This document shows, one piece after another, positions 1 through 8,857 of a stretch of DNA of 63,331 bases. Below the pieces are notes generated by a model that was not told the DNA's origin, did no database searches, and saw only the letters and a list, made by a program, of their open reading frames with translations. The DNA lies in the NCBI GenBank assembly GCA_900321425.1, contig ONWA01000013.1, positions 1 through 63,331 of the forward strand. The letters are read 5' to 3'. The stretch comes from an uncultured Prevotellaceae bacterium (GTDB taxonomy: Bacteria > Bacteroidota > Bacteroidia > Bacteroidales > Bacteroidaceae). The position numbers and the translations under genes were made by a program. Position 1 is the first letter of the stretch. Each line of letters opens with the position of its first letter.

Positions 1-2
1 TG

Positions 3-437
3 TACAACCGTCCAACTAAGAAAGACCAGAAGGAGAACTATTTCACGCATATCATCACACAGAACGATAAGATGATGGACTGTATCAAGGAGTTCCATCA
101 TATCCTCAATGAGCTGCCTGCCAGTGAGACTGCGTTTGCGATTGCTAAGGAAGGACTGACCAAGCAGTTGGCAAGTGAGCGTGTCACCAAGATGAGCATC
201 ATCTATGCTTATCTGAATGCCAAGAAGTTAGGTCTTGACTATTACCTCAATGAGAAGATTTACAATGACCTCCAGAAGGTAACCCTTCAGGATATTGTGA
301 ACTTCGAGAAGGCAACGATGGCTGATAAGACCTATCGTTACATCATCCTTGGTGATGAGAAACAGCTCGATATGGAGTCGTTGGAGAAAATCGCTCCTGT
401 AAGACGACTGAGTACAGAGGAAGTATTCGGATACTAA
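3..437 (+). CDS. M16 family peptidase, C-terminal fragment (5' end outside window)
   Basis: The frame is open from the left edge, so only the last roughly 144 residues are present. The fragment reads as the C-terminal half-domain of an M16 (insulinase/pitrilysin-like) zinc peptidase: a helical stretch, then a segment where the protein is said to act on a pattern of the type [12 protein letters not shown], and an ending in which a residue pair GD/EKQLD resembles the final strand of such domains. The zinc motif (HxxEH) would lie upstream and is not visible. In Bacteroidota these are often large periplasmic or lipoprotein peptidases with two M16 halves. The stop is 19 bp before fumarase. Family assignment is by overall resemblance of a short fragment, so moderate confidence. 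Confidence 0.6.
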   Translation, partial: YNRPTKKDQKENYFTHIITQNDKMMDCIKEFHHILNELPASETAFAIAKEGLTKQLASERVTKMSIIYAYLNAKKLGLDYYLNEKIYNDLQKVTLQDIVNFEKATMADKTYRYIILGDEKQLDMESLEKIAPVRRLSTEEVFGY

Positions 438-456
438 ACAATTAAAATATACGATT

Positions 457-2049
457 ATGGCTAATCCAGTAGAATTTAAGTATGCCCCGATGTTTCAGGT
501 GGGCGTGGACAAGACTGAGTATCGCCTTCTGACGAAAGAGGGTGTAAGTACTGCTGAGTTTGAAGGAAAGCAGATAGTAAAGGTGTCGAAGGAGGCACTC
601 ACATTACTGGCTCAACAAGCTTTCCACGATGTGGAGTTCATGCTGCGTCGTGAGCATAACGAACAAGTGGCTAAGATCCTGACCGACCCTGAGGCTTCAG
701 AGAATGATAAGTATGTAGCCCTACAGTTTTTGCGCAATGCCGAGGTGGCTTGCAAAGGTATCCTGCCTTTCTGTCAGGATACCGGTACGGCTATCATCCA
801 CGGTGAGAAGGGACAGCAGATATGGACAGGCTTCGAGGATGAGGAAGCGCTGAGCCGTGGTGTGTATAACACCTTTACACAGGACAACCTGCGCTACTCG
901 CAGAATGCTCCGTTGAATATGTACGACGAGGTGAATACCCGTTGTAACCTGCCTGCACAGATTGATATCGAGGCCACTGAGGGTGCTGAGTATAAGTTTG
1001 TGATGGTGGCTAAGGGCGGTGGCTCAGCCAATAAGACCTATTTCTATCCAATGACGAAGGCCACTATCCAGAACGAGGGTACACTCATCCCCTTCTTGGT
1101 GGAGAAGATGAAGTCGTTGGGTACAGCCGCCTGTCCTCCATACCATATCGCTTTCGTGATTGGTGGTACATCTGCCGAGAAGAACCTGCTCACGGTGAAG
1201 CTCGCTTCCATCAAGTACTACGACGGTCTGCCCACCACAGGCGACGAGACTGGTCGTGCCTTCCGTGATGTCGACCTGGAGCAGAAGCTCATCAAGGAGG
1301 CTCAGAAGATTGGACTTGGTGCCCAGTTTGGTGGTAAGTATCTGGCTCACGATATCCGTGTGGTTCGTCTGCCTCGTCATGGTGCCAGCTGTCCGATTGG
1401 TATGGGCGTCAGCTGTTCTGCCGATAGAAATATCAAGGCGAAGATCAATGCCGACGGTATTTGGTTGGAGAAGATGGATAGTAACCCTACAGAGTTGATT
1501 CCTGAGGAGCTGCGCAAGCCCGGTGAGGGTGGCAAGGGCATTGAGATCGACCTCAACGAGGGTATCGATGCTGTTCGCAAGGAGTTATCTAAGTATCCTG
1601 TTTCCACCCGTGTGAACCTGAAAGGTACGATCATCGTTGCTCGCGACATCGCTCATGCTAAGCTGAAGGCCCGTCTGGATGCTGGTGAGGGTATGCCCGA
1701 CTACTTCAAGAAATATCCTGTGCTGTATGCCGGTCCGGCTAAGACACCAGAAGGCTATCCCTGTGGTTCGATGGGTCCCACTACAGCCAACCGTATGGAT
1801 CCCTATGTGGATGAGTTCCAGGCCAATGGTGCATCACTCGTAATGATTGCCAAGGGCAACCGTTCCGATGTGGTGACGGAGGCTTGCAAGAAGCATGGCG
1901 GTTTCTATCTCGGTACCATCGGTGGTGTGGCTGCTGTTCTCTCTCAGAGTTCTATCAAGAGTATTGAGTGCGTAGAGTATCCGGAATTGGGTATGGAGGC
2001 GGTATGGAAGATTGAAGTAGAGGACTTCCCACTTCTTCAAGACACTTAA
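457..2049 (+). CDS. fumB: Class I fumarate hydratase (iron-sulfur)
   Basis: Interconverts fumarate and malate in the reductive branch of the TCA cycle, which Prevotella-type bacteria use to make succinate. The 530-residue length fits the oxygen-sensitive two-domain class I enzyme (FumA/FumB type), not class II FumC. Visible hallmarks are Cys106 in the PFCQDTGT motif, the second cysteine cluster [12 protein letters not shown] near residue 309, and the third cysteine in [15 protein letters not shown] near residue 434; these three are the expected ligands of a [4Fe-4S] cluster whose free iron binds substrate. The C-terminal beta domain carries the GSMGPTTA motif. The start ATG follows an A-rich leader. 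The next gene begins 12 bp downstream and may be cotranscribed. The symbol choice among fumA/fumB is conventional only. Confidence 0.93.
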   Translation: MANPVEFKYAPMFQVGVDKTEYRLLTKEGVSTAEFEGKQIVKVSKEALTLLAQQAFHDVEFMLRREHNEQVAKILTDPEASENDKYVALQFLRNAEVACKGILPFCQDTGTAIIHGEKGQQIWTGFEDEEALSRGVYNTFTQDNLRYSQNAPLNMYDEVNTRCNLPAQIDIEATEGAEYKFVMVAKGGGSANKTYFYPMTKATIQNEGTLIPFLVEKMKSLGTAACPPYHIAFVIGGTSAEKNLLTVKLASIKYYDGLPTTGDETGRAFRDVDLEQKLIKEAQKIGLGAQFGGKYLAHDIRVVRLPRHGASCPIGMGVSCSADRNIKAKINADGIWLEKMDSNPTELIPEELRKPGEGGKGIEIDLNEGIDAVRKELSKYPVSTRVNLKGTIIVARDIAHAKLKARLDAGEGMPDYFKKYPVLYAGPAKTPEGYPCGSMGPTTANRMDPYVDEFQANGASLVMIAKGNRSDVVTEACKKHGGFYLGTIGGVAAVLSQSSIKSIECVEYPELGMEAVWKIEVEDFPLLQDT

Positions 2050-2061
2050 ACCGTGGACTCC

Positions 2062-3624
2062 ATGCGCAAAATAATGTTGTTCTTCTTCCTGTTGCTGACC
2101 GTTTTCGTGTCAGCACAGGACTTTAAACCTCGTCGAGGTGGTTGCATGCCTGATTTAACAGGTGATGTAGCTGCTTCGCGTGGTGACGTGTCTGTTGCCC
2201 GTCAGCGTGCTTTGGCTCCTAAAAAGGATTGGAATCCTGAAAAGACGTATAAGCAGTTGGTCATCCTGATTGAGTTCAGCGACATGGCATTCCAAGAAGG
2301 ACGTGACAATGCTTATTATCGGAAGGTGTTCAATGACCCAGGATTCCATGATGAGCGCAGCGGTAAGGGGTGCGTGGCAGATTACTTCCGTGACCAGTCG
2401 AATGGCAAGTGCAACATTGAGTTTGATGTGTATGGTCCCTACAAGGTATCGCAGAAGGCACAGCCCTACGACAATCCTAACCAGAATACAAGGAATTACG
2501 GCTCTGCTTCAATCAAAGAAGCTACGGAGCAGATGGTGGCTGCCAATCCTACGCTTGATTACTCTGTATACGACTGGAACGGTGATAAGACTATCGAACA
2601 GGTTGTTTATGTCTGTGCAGGACTCTCAGGTAGTATAAATAATGAGAAATGCTACGGACATGTATGGCCTAATACTAGTACGTTTACTACGATTACCACT
2701 CCAGATAACTACAAGATATCCAAATATACAATCAGTGCTGAGCATTGGCTAGCGACGACAACGAAGCCTTCTTGTGGCATTGGTACCATCTGCCATGAGT
2801 ATGCTCACTGCCTGGGGCTGCCGGATATCTATCCCACTTCGTCGAATGACGAATTCTCCGTTTGCGATGAATGGGACCTGATGGATGGTGGTAACTTCAC
2901 GAATTATGGATGGTGCCCGCCTAACTTTACGGCGATGGAGCGCTGGCTGATGGGTTGGCTGGACTTCGTAGATGTGGACGATGCTGCCTCCATCACCAAT
3001 TTGAAACCCATTGAAGAGGGTGGGGCTGCCTATCGCATCAAACATTCCGACTCCGAGTGGCTGATCTTGGAGAACCGTCAGCAGAAAGGTTGGGACCTTG
3101 GTGCACCAGGAAAGGGACTCGTCATCTATCATGTCAACTACATTGAGTCGGCATGGAACGGCAACACCGTGAACAACGACAAGACCCATCATCGTTTCTA
3201 CCTCGTTCCTGCCGATAATCGGGACTATAATGCTTGGGATGCAATCATTGGCGAAAAGACCCCTTATCAGAATTCTGATCACATGAACAGTCGTATCCTC
3301 AGCAATTCTCCCTATCCTTATATAGAAGAGAGTGTGGTGGTTAACAATTCACTGACCGATACGTCTACACCTGCCGCCAAGATGTTCTATCCGGAAGGAT
3401 CGTACCTCAATGTGCCCATTACAAATATTGCGGTGAATGCCGACGGACAGATGGCTTTTGATATTAAAGGTGGAACGACCGCTATTCAGGGTGTTACCGT
3501 TCAGAAGGAAGGTGTGCGTCAGCTGTTCGACTTCTCTGGTCGTCCTATCTATACCACTACGCCTGGGCAACTGGTGATTGTGAAGGAGGCCGATGGTACT
3601 GTATATAAGTATATCAGTAAGTAA
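2062..3624 (+). CDS. Secreted M6-family zinc metalloprotease
   Basis: A 520-residue exported protease of the M6 (immune inhibitor A-like) family. The N-terminus is a clear signal peptide (short basic start, hydrophobic FFFLLLTVFVSA core, cleavage near SAQ). The zinc motif HEYAHCLGLPD at about residue 245 matches HExxHxxGxxD. The C-terminus ends in a short segment (LFDFSGRPIY ... VIVKEADGTVYKYISK) resembling the compact C-terminal sorting tails used by type IX secretion in this phylum, so release to the surface is plausible but not proven. I chose ATG at 2062 over GTG at 2053 because ATG gives a normal signal peptide; the upstream GTG adds only three residues. It follows fumarase by 12 bp and ends before a strong bidirectional terminator. 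Confidence 0.85.
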   Translation: MRKIMLFFFLLLTVFVSAQDFKPRRGGCMPDLTGDVAASRGDVSVARQRALAPKKDWNPEKTYKQLVILIEFSDMAFQEGRDNAYYRKVFNDPGFHDERSGKGCVADYFRDQSNGKCNIEFDVYGPYKVSQKAQPYDNPNQNTRNYGSASIKEATEQMVAANPTLDYSVYDWNGDKTIEQVVYVCAGLSGSINNEKCYGHVWPNTSTFTTITTPDNYKISKYTISAEHWLATTTKPSCGIGTICHEYAHCLGLPDIYPTSSNDEFSVCDEWDLMDGGNFTNYGWCPPNFTAMERWLMGWLDFVDVDDAASITNLKPIEEGGAAYRIKHSDSEWLILENRQQKGWDLGAPGKGLVIYHVNYIESAWNGNTVNNDKTHHRFYLVPADNRDYNAWDAIIGEKTPYQNSDHMNSRILSNSPYPYIEESVVVNNSLTDTSTPAAKMFYPEGSYLNVPITNIAVNADGQMAFDIKGGTTAIQGVTVQKEGVRQLFDFSGRPIYTTTPGQLVIVKEADGTVYKYISK

Positions 3625-3654
3625 TCGCCGTCAGTCTTATAAGACATAACGAAA

Positions 3655-3693
3655 ACGAGAGCTATTTTTCACAATAGCTCTCGTTCTTTTTAG
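3655..3693. terminator. Bidirectional intrinsic terminator between M6 protease and clpB
   Basis: A perfect 11-bp stem (ACGAGAGCTAT with its complement, 3655-3665 and 3674-3684) around an 8-nt loop is followed on the + strand by TTCTTTTT and on the - strand by TTTTC. It sits between two convergent genes and overlaps the last codons of clpB. Confidence 0.85.
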
Positions 3694-6227
3694 TTCCTGA
3701 AGACGAGTCCGTCGCCAAACTCATCGATGATGATTGGTCGACTGCGATCCACCTCATCTGCCAGTATCTTCTTCGACAGGTCGTTGAGCACCAAGTGCTG
3801 TATAGCCCTTTTCACAGGTCGGGCGCCAAAGTCGGGATCATAGCCCTCCTGTGCCAGATATTTGATGGCAGGCTCTGTAATCTGCAGTTGGATGCCCTGT
3901 GGCTCCAGCATATCGGTGACGTGACGCATCTGCAGTCTAACCACTTCGGCAATCTGTGCCTCCGTCAGTTGCTGGAAGGTGATAATCTCGTCGATACGGT
4001 TGATGAACTCCGGTCGCATCGTCAGTCGCAGCTGCTCACGCGTAGCATTCGAGGTCATGATGATGATGGTGTTCTTGAAGTTCGCCGTACGTCCCTTGTT
4101 GTCTGTCAGTCGACCGTCGTCGAGCACCTGCAGCAGAATATTGAACACGTCGGGGTGCGCCTTCTCGATCTCATCAAACAGCAGTACACTGTAAGGCTTG
4201 CGTCGTACCGCCTCTGTCAGTTGTCCGCCCTCGTCATAGCCTACATAGCCAGGAGGAGCTCCGATGAGTCGGCTGACGGTATGCTTCTCCTGATACTCCG
4301 ACATATCGATACGGGTCATCATCTGTTCGTCGTTGAACAGGTACTCCGCCAGTGCCTTCGCCAGCTCTGTCTTTCCTACACCCGTAGTGCCGAGGAAGAT
4401 AAATGAAGCGATTGGTCGTTTGGGGTCCTGCAGACCGGCTCTGCTGCGTCGTACGGCATCGCTGACAGCCACGATAGCCTCGTCCTGTCCGATGACTCGT
4501 TTGTGCAGTTCCTCTTCCAGATGCAACAGTTTCTCGCGTTCGCTCTGTAGCATACGGGTGACGGGGATGCCTGTCCAGCGGCTCACCACCTCAGCGATAT
4601 CGTCGGCAGTCACCTCCTCGCGCACCAGTGAGTTGCCGTCCTGCGCGTTGGCCAACTGCGCCTGTATGTTCTTGATATTATCTTCGAGCGCCTTCAGTTT
4701 CGAGTAGCGTATCTCAGCCACCTTTCCGTAGTCGCCCTCGCGCTCAGCGCGCTCAGCCTCCAGCCGCAGGTTCTCCATCTCCTGTTTGTCCTGCTGGATC
4801 TTGTTGATGAGCTGTCGCTCGCCCTCCCATTTGGCACGGAACTGTGTCTCTTGCTCCTTGAGCTCAGCGATGTCCTTGTCGAGCTGCTCTAGTTTGCTAG
4901 ATTGGTTAGGATCTCTAGGATCTCTAGATTCTCTAGATTCTCTAGAAATAGCTTCGCGCTCAATCTCGAGTTGTGCCAGTTTACGGGTAATCTCGTCGAG
5001 TTCCTCAGGTACGCTGTCGCGCTCCATACGAAGTTTTGCAGCTGCCTCGTCCATCAGGTCGATGGCCTTATCAGGCAGGAATCGTTCTGAGATATAGCGC
5101 TCTGAGAGTTGTACGGCAGCGATACAGGCATCATCCTGTATACGTACTTTGTGATGGTTCTCATAGCGTTCCTTCAGTCCTCGCAGGATAGAGATGGCAG
5201 AGAGCTCGTCGGGCTCGTCGACCATTACCGTCTGGAAGCGTCGCTCCAGCGCCTTGTCTTTCTCGAAATACTTTTGGTATTCGTTGAGTGTCGTGGCACC
5301 GATGGAGCGCAGCTCACCACGTGCGAGGGCAGGTTTGAGGATATTGGCAGCATCCATTGCTCCCTCACCACCGCCGGCACCTACCAGCGTATGGATCTCG
5401 TCGATGAAGAGAATGATACGTCCTTCGCTCTTCGTCACCTCGTTGATGACGCTCTTCAGTCGTTCCTCAAACTCACCTTTGTATTTCGCACCAGCCACCA
5501 ATGCACCCATGTCAAGTGAGAACAGCTGCTTGTCCTTCAGGTTCTCTGGCACGTCGCCTCGCATGATTCGCTGTGCCAGTCCTTCTACGATAGCCGTCTT
5601 ACCTGTTCCTGGTTCACCAATCAGTATCGGGTTGTTCTTCGTCCTTCGCGAGAGAATCTGCAGTACGCGTCTGATTTCGTCATCACGTCCGATGACAGGG
5701 TCCAGTTTCCCTCGTCGTGCCAAGTCTACCAGGTTCTTGGCGTATTTCTCCAGCGACTGGTAGTTATCGTCGGCACTCTGCGACTGCACCTTCTGTCCCT
5801 GTCGCAGTTCCTGTATGGCCTTCTGCATATCTTTCTCCGTGCATCCGGCATCCTTCATGATTCTGGAGGCTGTCGAGTTGACGGTTAGCAGGGCGAGTAG
5901 GATAGGTTCTACCGATACGAACTCGTCGCCCATCTTCTGTGCTGTGTCCTGTGCTTTCACCAGTACTTGGTTAGCTTCGTTCGAGAGATACGGCTGTCCG
6001 CCCTGCACCTTCGGCAGGTGCTGTATCTCCTGATCGACGAGCATGGCCACCTGTTGGCTGTTCACACTCAGTTTCTGGAATATAAATGTGGTGACGTCCT
6101 TTGCTTTGTCCATCACTCCTTTCAGGATATGTACAGGCTCTATCACCTGCTGACCGTTCATCTGTGCGTTGTTCACCGCTTGCTGTACGGCCTCCTGTGC
6201 TTTGATTGTAAATTTGTCAAGTGTCAT
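3690..6227 (-). CDS. clpB: ATP-dependent disaggregase ClpB
   Basis: Hexameric AAA+ chaperone that works with DnaK to pull proteins out of aggregates. The 845-residue protein shows the N-domain (from [13 protein letters not shown]), nucleotide-binding domain 1 with Walker [10 protein letters not shown] near residue 204 and Walker [12 protein letters not shown], the coiled-coil middle domain, and nucleotide-binding domain 2 with Walker [10 protein letters not shown] near 611 and [13 protein letters not shown]. The start is set at 6227, not the longer frame start at 6299: this ATG gives the family N-terminus and has a GGAG ribosome site 8-9 bases upstream. Odd: the first helix of the middle domain carries an in-frame insertion of Ser-Arg-Glu/Asp repeats encoded by 9-bp DNA repeats (4902-4946). 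Upstream lies a promoter-like element shared with groES. Confidence 0.96.
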   Translation of the reverse strand: MTLDKFTIKAQEAVQQAVNNAQMNGQQVIEPVHILKGVMDKAKDVTTFIFQKLSVNSQQVAMLVDQEIQHLPKVQGGQPYLSNEANQVLVKAQDTAQKMGDEFVSVEPILLALLTVNSTASRIMKDAGCTEKDMQKAIQELRQGQKVQSQSADDNYQSLEKYAKNLVDLARRGKLDPVIGRDDEIRRVLQILSRRTKNNPILIGEPGTGKTAIVEGLAQRIMRGDVPENLKDKQLFSLDMGALVAGAKYKGEFEERLKSVINEVTKSEGRIILFIDEIHTLVGAGGGEGAMDAANILKPALARGELRSIGATTLNEYQKYFEKDKALERRFQTVMVDEPDELSAISILRGLKERYENHHKVRIQDDACIAAVQLSERYISERFLPDKAIDLMDEAAAKLRMERDSVPEELDEITRKLAQLEIEREAISRESRESRDPRDPNQSSKLEQLDKDIAELKEQETQFRAKWEGERQLINKIQQDKQEMENLRLEAERAEREGDYGKVAEIRYSKLKALEDNIKNIQAQLANAQDGNSLVREEVTADDIAEVVSRWTGIPVTRMLQSEREKLLHLEEELHKRVIGQDEAIVAVSDAVRRSRAGLQDPKRPIASFIFLGTTGVGKTELAKALAEYLFNDEQMMTRIDMSEYQEKHTVSRLIGAPPGYVGYDEGGQLTEAVRRKPYSVLLFDEIEKAHPDVFNILLQVLDDGRLTDNKGRTANFKNTIIIMTSNATREQLRLTMRPEFINRIDEIITFQQLTEAQIAEVVRLQMRHVTDMLEPQGIQLQITEPAIKYLAQEGYDPDFGARPVKRAIQHLVLNDLSKKILADEVDRSRPIIIDEFGDGLVFRN
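4902..4946. repeat. 9-bp tandem repeat array inside clpB
   Basis: Four clear 9-bp units on the + strand (ATCTCTAGG, ATCTCTAGA, TTCTCTAGA, TTCTCTAGA) plus one degenerate unit. In clpB they encode [13 protein letters not shown]-like residues. The unit ATCTCTAGA recurs exactly in topB (58622-58675). Confidence 0.9.
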
Positions 6228-6262
6228 GTTGTTCTCCTTTCTTTTGTTTTTCTGCCCTTGGA

Positions 6263-6283
6263 GCAACAAAGAGTGTGCCGACA
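6263..6283 (-). promoter_or_regulatory. Candidate clpB promoter with -24/-12-like elements
   Basis: On the - strand TGTC is followed directly by GGCAC (6279-6275) and then TTTGT, with the GG and TG spaced as in sigma-54 promoters; the final C of the usual TTGC is missing. The TTTG lies about 40 bases before the clpB ATG. No TAnnTTTG box is seen close to the start. The assignment is inference, strengthened by a similar arrangement before groES. Confidence 0.35.
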
Positions 6284-6440
6284 GTTCAAATGCTGACAAT
6301 TTGGCAGAAAGACTCAGTCGAGTATCATGAATAGATTTGTTTCGGTTGACGAGTTGAATCGATTCAGGTGATTATTTAAATCGATAGATGAAAAATACTT
6401 TTTTAACTCATCAGAAATTTATTTTATTAAGGTAAGATTT

Positions 6441-6524
6441 TATATCCCTAACTTAGGTACATATATCCCTAAGTTAGAAACATGTATCCCTAAGTTAGGT
6501 ACATAAGTCTCTAAGTTAGAGATA
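6441..6524. repeat. 21-bp tandem repeat, four copies
   Basis: Four consecutive 21-bp units (starting 6441, 6462, 6483, 6504), each built around CCCTAAGTTAG or CCCTAACTTAG, a near-palindromic core. The fourth copy is the most diverged. Confidence 0.9.
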
Positions 6525-6590
6525 TAAAATTCATCAAGAGATAAATAATGAAAGATAGAGATACCAACTAATTTTCGCAAGGTGACCATT

Positions 6591-6683
6591 CCGATGCTGT
6601 CCCGATGATACTCCGATGATGCTCCGATGATACTCCGATGATGCTCCGATGATGCTCCGATGATGCTCCGATCGCTGTCCGAC
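6591..6683. repeat. 11-bp tandem repeat, about eight copies
   Basis: Eight consecutive 11-bp units of consensus CCGATGATGCT (units at 6591, 6602, 6613, 6624, 6635, 6646, 6657, 6668) and a partial ninth. Copies alternate between CCGATGATACT and CCGATGATGCT in the first half; the edges are degenerate. Confidence 0.92.
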
Positions 6684-6725
6684 TCCAAAGGTCGGATTAG
6701 TTGTAATTTATCGACTGCTTACAAA

Positions 6726-6802
6726 CGAACTGCCTGCTCATGGTGAATGAACAGACAGTTCGTCAATGATGAGCAGGCAGCTCATAGGGCACGAGCAGGC
6801 AG
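6726..6802. repeat. Inverted repeat with third partial copy
   Basis: CTGCCTGCTCAT (6730-6741) is the exact complement of ATGAGCAGGCAG (6769-6780); CGAACTG and CAGTTCG (6726-6732, 6756-6762) form a second, interleaved pair; GAGCAGGCAG occurs again at 6793-6802. A single hairpin can use only one pairing at a time, so alternative folds are possible. Confidence 0.85.
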
Positions 6803-6881
6803 CATAGTGAGATATTGTGAATAGACCAAATTGTTTTGAAGAAAACATAAGATAGATGCGTGTTTTGTCGTTTATAATTGT

Positions 6882-6889
6882 TATCTTTG
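6882..6889 (+). promoter_or_regulatory. -7 box of the patatin gene
   Basis: TATCTTTG matches the Bacteroidota TAnnTTTG element and lies 17 bases before the chosen start. A TTTG at 6864-6867 is a weak -33 candidate (14-bp spacing). It lies downstream of an in-frame ATG at 6856, which argues against that earlier start. Confidence 0.6.
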
Positions 6890-6906
6890 CAATCAAATTG
6901 TTGATT

Positions 6907-7776
6907 ATGACTGAGGGAATAAAGCATCAGAATGTCGCTTTGGCGTTGTCGAGCGGTGGTGCTCGAGGACTGGCACATATCGGTGCCATCGAGGAGCTGG
7001 AGGCGCATGGCTATCGGATTAGTTCGATAGCCGGCTGTTCTATGGGTGCCTTGATTGGTGGAGTGTATGCTGCTGGAAAACTGGAGGAGTTTCGTGAGTG
7101 GATGAAGACCATCGACAGGAAGAAGATGCTGGAGCTGACGGATTTCTCGTTTTCGCTGAATCATTTTGTGAAGGGCAAACGGATTATCGAGGCTATCATG
7201 GAGTTTGTGCCCGATGTGAATATTGAGGACCTGCCCATACCGTATTGTGCGGTGGCTACAGACTTGAAGGCCGGCAAGGAGGTGGTGTTCTGCAAAGGTA
7301 GTCTGTTTGATGCTATCCGTGCGAGCATCTCACTGCCGACATTCTACGAGCCTGTGCAGCGCGACGGGATGATACTAGTGGATGGTGGGGTGATCAACCC
7401 GATACCACTGAATCGTGCGAAGAGGCATGCCGGCGATATCCTGGTGGGTGTCGACGTGAGTGGCTATGACTATAAGACGCAGTGGGACGCAATGCATAAG
7501 CTGACGGAATGGCAGAAACGTGACAAGTCGCTCAAGGCGAGAATACTGGATAAACTGATTCCCGACAATATTGAGTTCAACTATTATACGGTGCTCTCAC
7601 GTACCAGTTCGCTGATGATTCGTCAGAACTCGTTGCTGATGACGAAGTTGATGAATCCCGAGATGCTGATTGATATCCAGATGAGTCGCTACGGCAGCTT
7701 CGATTACGATAAGTCGGAGAAGATTATCGCTGTAGGCAGGCGCAAGACAGCTTTGGCTATTAGTAAATATAAATAA
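6907..7776 (+). CDS. Patatin-like phospholipase
   Basis: A 289-residue cytoplasmic patatin-family serine hydrolase expected to release fatty acids from phospholipids with a Ser-Asp dyad. Visible motifs are the oxyanion hole SSGGARGLAHIG (about residues 15-26), the nucleophile elbow GCSMG (about 43-47) and the DGG of VDGGVINPIPL (about 159). The short single-domain form lacks the outer-membrane barrel found in some Bacteroidota patatins. Start: an in-frame ATG at 6856 lies upstream of the -7 box, so ATG at 6907 (MTEGIKHQN...) is chosen. It is isolated, with the repeat-rich interval upstream. A GGAGGGA/TCCCTCC hairpin follows the stop within 30 bases but lacks a T-run. Confidence 0.9.
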   Translation: MTEGIKHQNVALALSSGGARGLAHIGAIEELEAHGYRISSIAGCSMGALIGGVYAAGKLEEFREWMKTIDRKKMLELTDFSFSLNHFVKGKRIIEAIMEFVPDVNIEDLPIPYCAVATDLKAGKEVVFCKGSLFDAIRASISLPTFYEPVQRDGMILVDGGVINPIPLNRAKRHAGDILVGVDVSGYDYKTQWDAMHKLTEWQKRDKSLKARILDKLIPDNIEFNYYTVLSRTSSLMIRQNSLLMTKLMNPEMLIDIQMSRYGSFDYDKSEKIIAVGRRKTALAISKYK

Positions 7777-7850
7777 AGGAGGGAGTGACGTGAGTCCTCC
7801 CTCCGAAGTTGATATTTGATGAAATCAGGAATCTATTTCTATTTCTTTTC

Positions 7851-8306
7851 CTATTTCTCTTTTCCTTCCTTTTCGTCTTTTACTTCTTTCTCGTCTTTTT
7901 CTTCCTCCTCAGGGTCAACGAAGTCGGTGATGCCGTTGGCAACAAGGATGTTGTACCACTGGATGAGTTTCTTGATGTCGCTGTTGTGTACGCGCTCGCG
8001 GTCGAAGTCGGGCAGCACCTTGGCGAAGTATGCCTGCAACTCGTCGCCACTGGCTTTCTTGTAGTCGACAGAAGACTTCTTGCCGCCTTCGAGCTTCTTG
8101 ACATTATCGAATACCTTCATTAGGGGAATGTCGTCTGTTTCAGTAAACATGGCGACGTCGCCTAAAGAGGTGATGCGGTCGGTGCCGAACGCCGGCATAC
8201 GACGATGAGTCTCATCGAGTGCCTCCACGATGAGGTTGTTATTGCCTCGTGATACCAGTTTGTAAAGGCCTGGCTTACCTGAGATAGCTAAAATGGTTTC
8301 TTGCAT
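7851..8306 (-). CDS. DUF5606 family protein
   Basis: A 151-residue protein of a family I know only as the Bacteroidota DUF5606; no function is established. It begins MQETILAISGKPGLYKLVSRG, an Sm/SH3-like beta-rich opening typical of the family, and ends in a highly charged Glu/Lys tail (from about residue 130) that is probably disordered. It is cotranslated with coaE: its ATG (8306) lies inside the coaE end, a 19-bp overlap in another frame. The conserved position after nusB-yajC-ybbR-coaE hints at an envelope- or growth-linked housekeeping role, which is inference only. Confidence 0.8.
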   Translation of the reverse strand: MQETILAISGKPGLYKLVSRGNNNLIVEALDETHRRMPAFGTDRITSLGDVAMFTETDDIPLMKVFDNVKKLEGGKKSSVDYKKASGDELQAYFAKVLPDFDRERVHNSDIKKLIQWYNILVANGITDFVDPEEEEKDEKEVKDEKEGKEK

Positions 8307-8854
8307 AATTGTATGATTTTATTGATTTGTTCATTGATATCTGCCTGTCCGTCGTTGACGATTTCGTAATCAGCCAACTCCTGCAGGCGTTGTTGCGGCC
8401 ACTGACGACCGATCCAGGCCAGTGCCTGTTCGCGACTGATATGGTCGCGCTGCATGACCCGTTGGATGCGTACTTCCTCTGGTGCCGTGACCACGATGTT
8501 GACATCGGTGAGACGGTCGAGACCGCACTCGAAGAGGATGGCACTCTCCACCCATTCGATGCCGCTGGCGAGAAAGTCGTTGAATACGGCAGGGTGGACG
8601 ATGGCATTAATCGCGTGACGGTGGTCTTCGGAAGCCAGCAGGAACTGGGCGACAACAGCCTTGTTGAGATCACCGTCGGCTGTGTAGGCATCCTTACCAA
8701 TCAGCGCTGTGAGCGCTTCGCGAATAGACGTTTCCGTACGAATGAGGCGTTTGGCGGCCTGATCGCAGTCATATACTTCGATACCTCTCTGAGCCAGATG
8801 TTTACAGACAAAGCTCTTTCCGCTGCCTATGCCTCCTGTGATGCCGATTCTCAT
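8288..8854 (-). CDS. coaE: Dephospho-CoA kinase
   Basis: Catalyses the last step of coenzyme A synthesis, ATP-dependent phosphorylation of the ribose 3'-hydroxyl of dephospho-CoA. The 188-residue length is standard. Walker A is GITGGIGSGKSF at residues 3-14; the acidic CoA-binding segment YDCDQAAKRLI follows at about 28; the lid arginine region (QRVMQRDHISREQA) is near 130. It lies 3 bp after ybbR and overlaps the DUF5606 gene by 19 bp, so translation of the block is probably coupled. Confidence 0.95.
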   Translation of the reverse strand: MRIGITGGIGSGKSFVCKHLAQRGIEVYDCDQAAKRLIRTETSIREALTALIGKDAYTADGDLNKAVVAQFLLASEDHRHAINAIVHPAVFNDFLASGIEWVESAILFECGLDRLTDVNIVVTAPEEVRIQRVMQRDHISREQALAWIGRQWPQQRLQELADYEIVNDGQADINEQINKIIQLCKKPF

Positions 8855-8857
8855 GAC

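Larger units (their letters stand above)
6300..6881. other. Gene-free interval rich in repeats
   Basis: Between the clpB upstream region and the patatin promoter no convincing gene is present. The interval holds a 21-bp tandem repeat (6441-6524), an 11-bp tandem repeat (6591-6683) and an inverted repeat family (6726-6802). The only open frame of note, 6440-6688 on the - strand, is simply the translation of the tandem repeats. An additional A+T-rich segment (6360-6440) has no recognisable element. Confidence 0.75.

Noticed and set aside
6440-6688. An 82-codon frame on the - strand made of repeating peptides
   Set aside because: It is just the translation of the 21-bp and 11-bp tandem arrays; no promoter, ribosome site or homologous domain.
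6856-6906. Earlier ATG for the patatin gene
   Set aside because: It lies upstream of the -7 box and would add a hydrophobic leader not needed by this soluble-type patatin.
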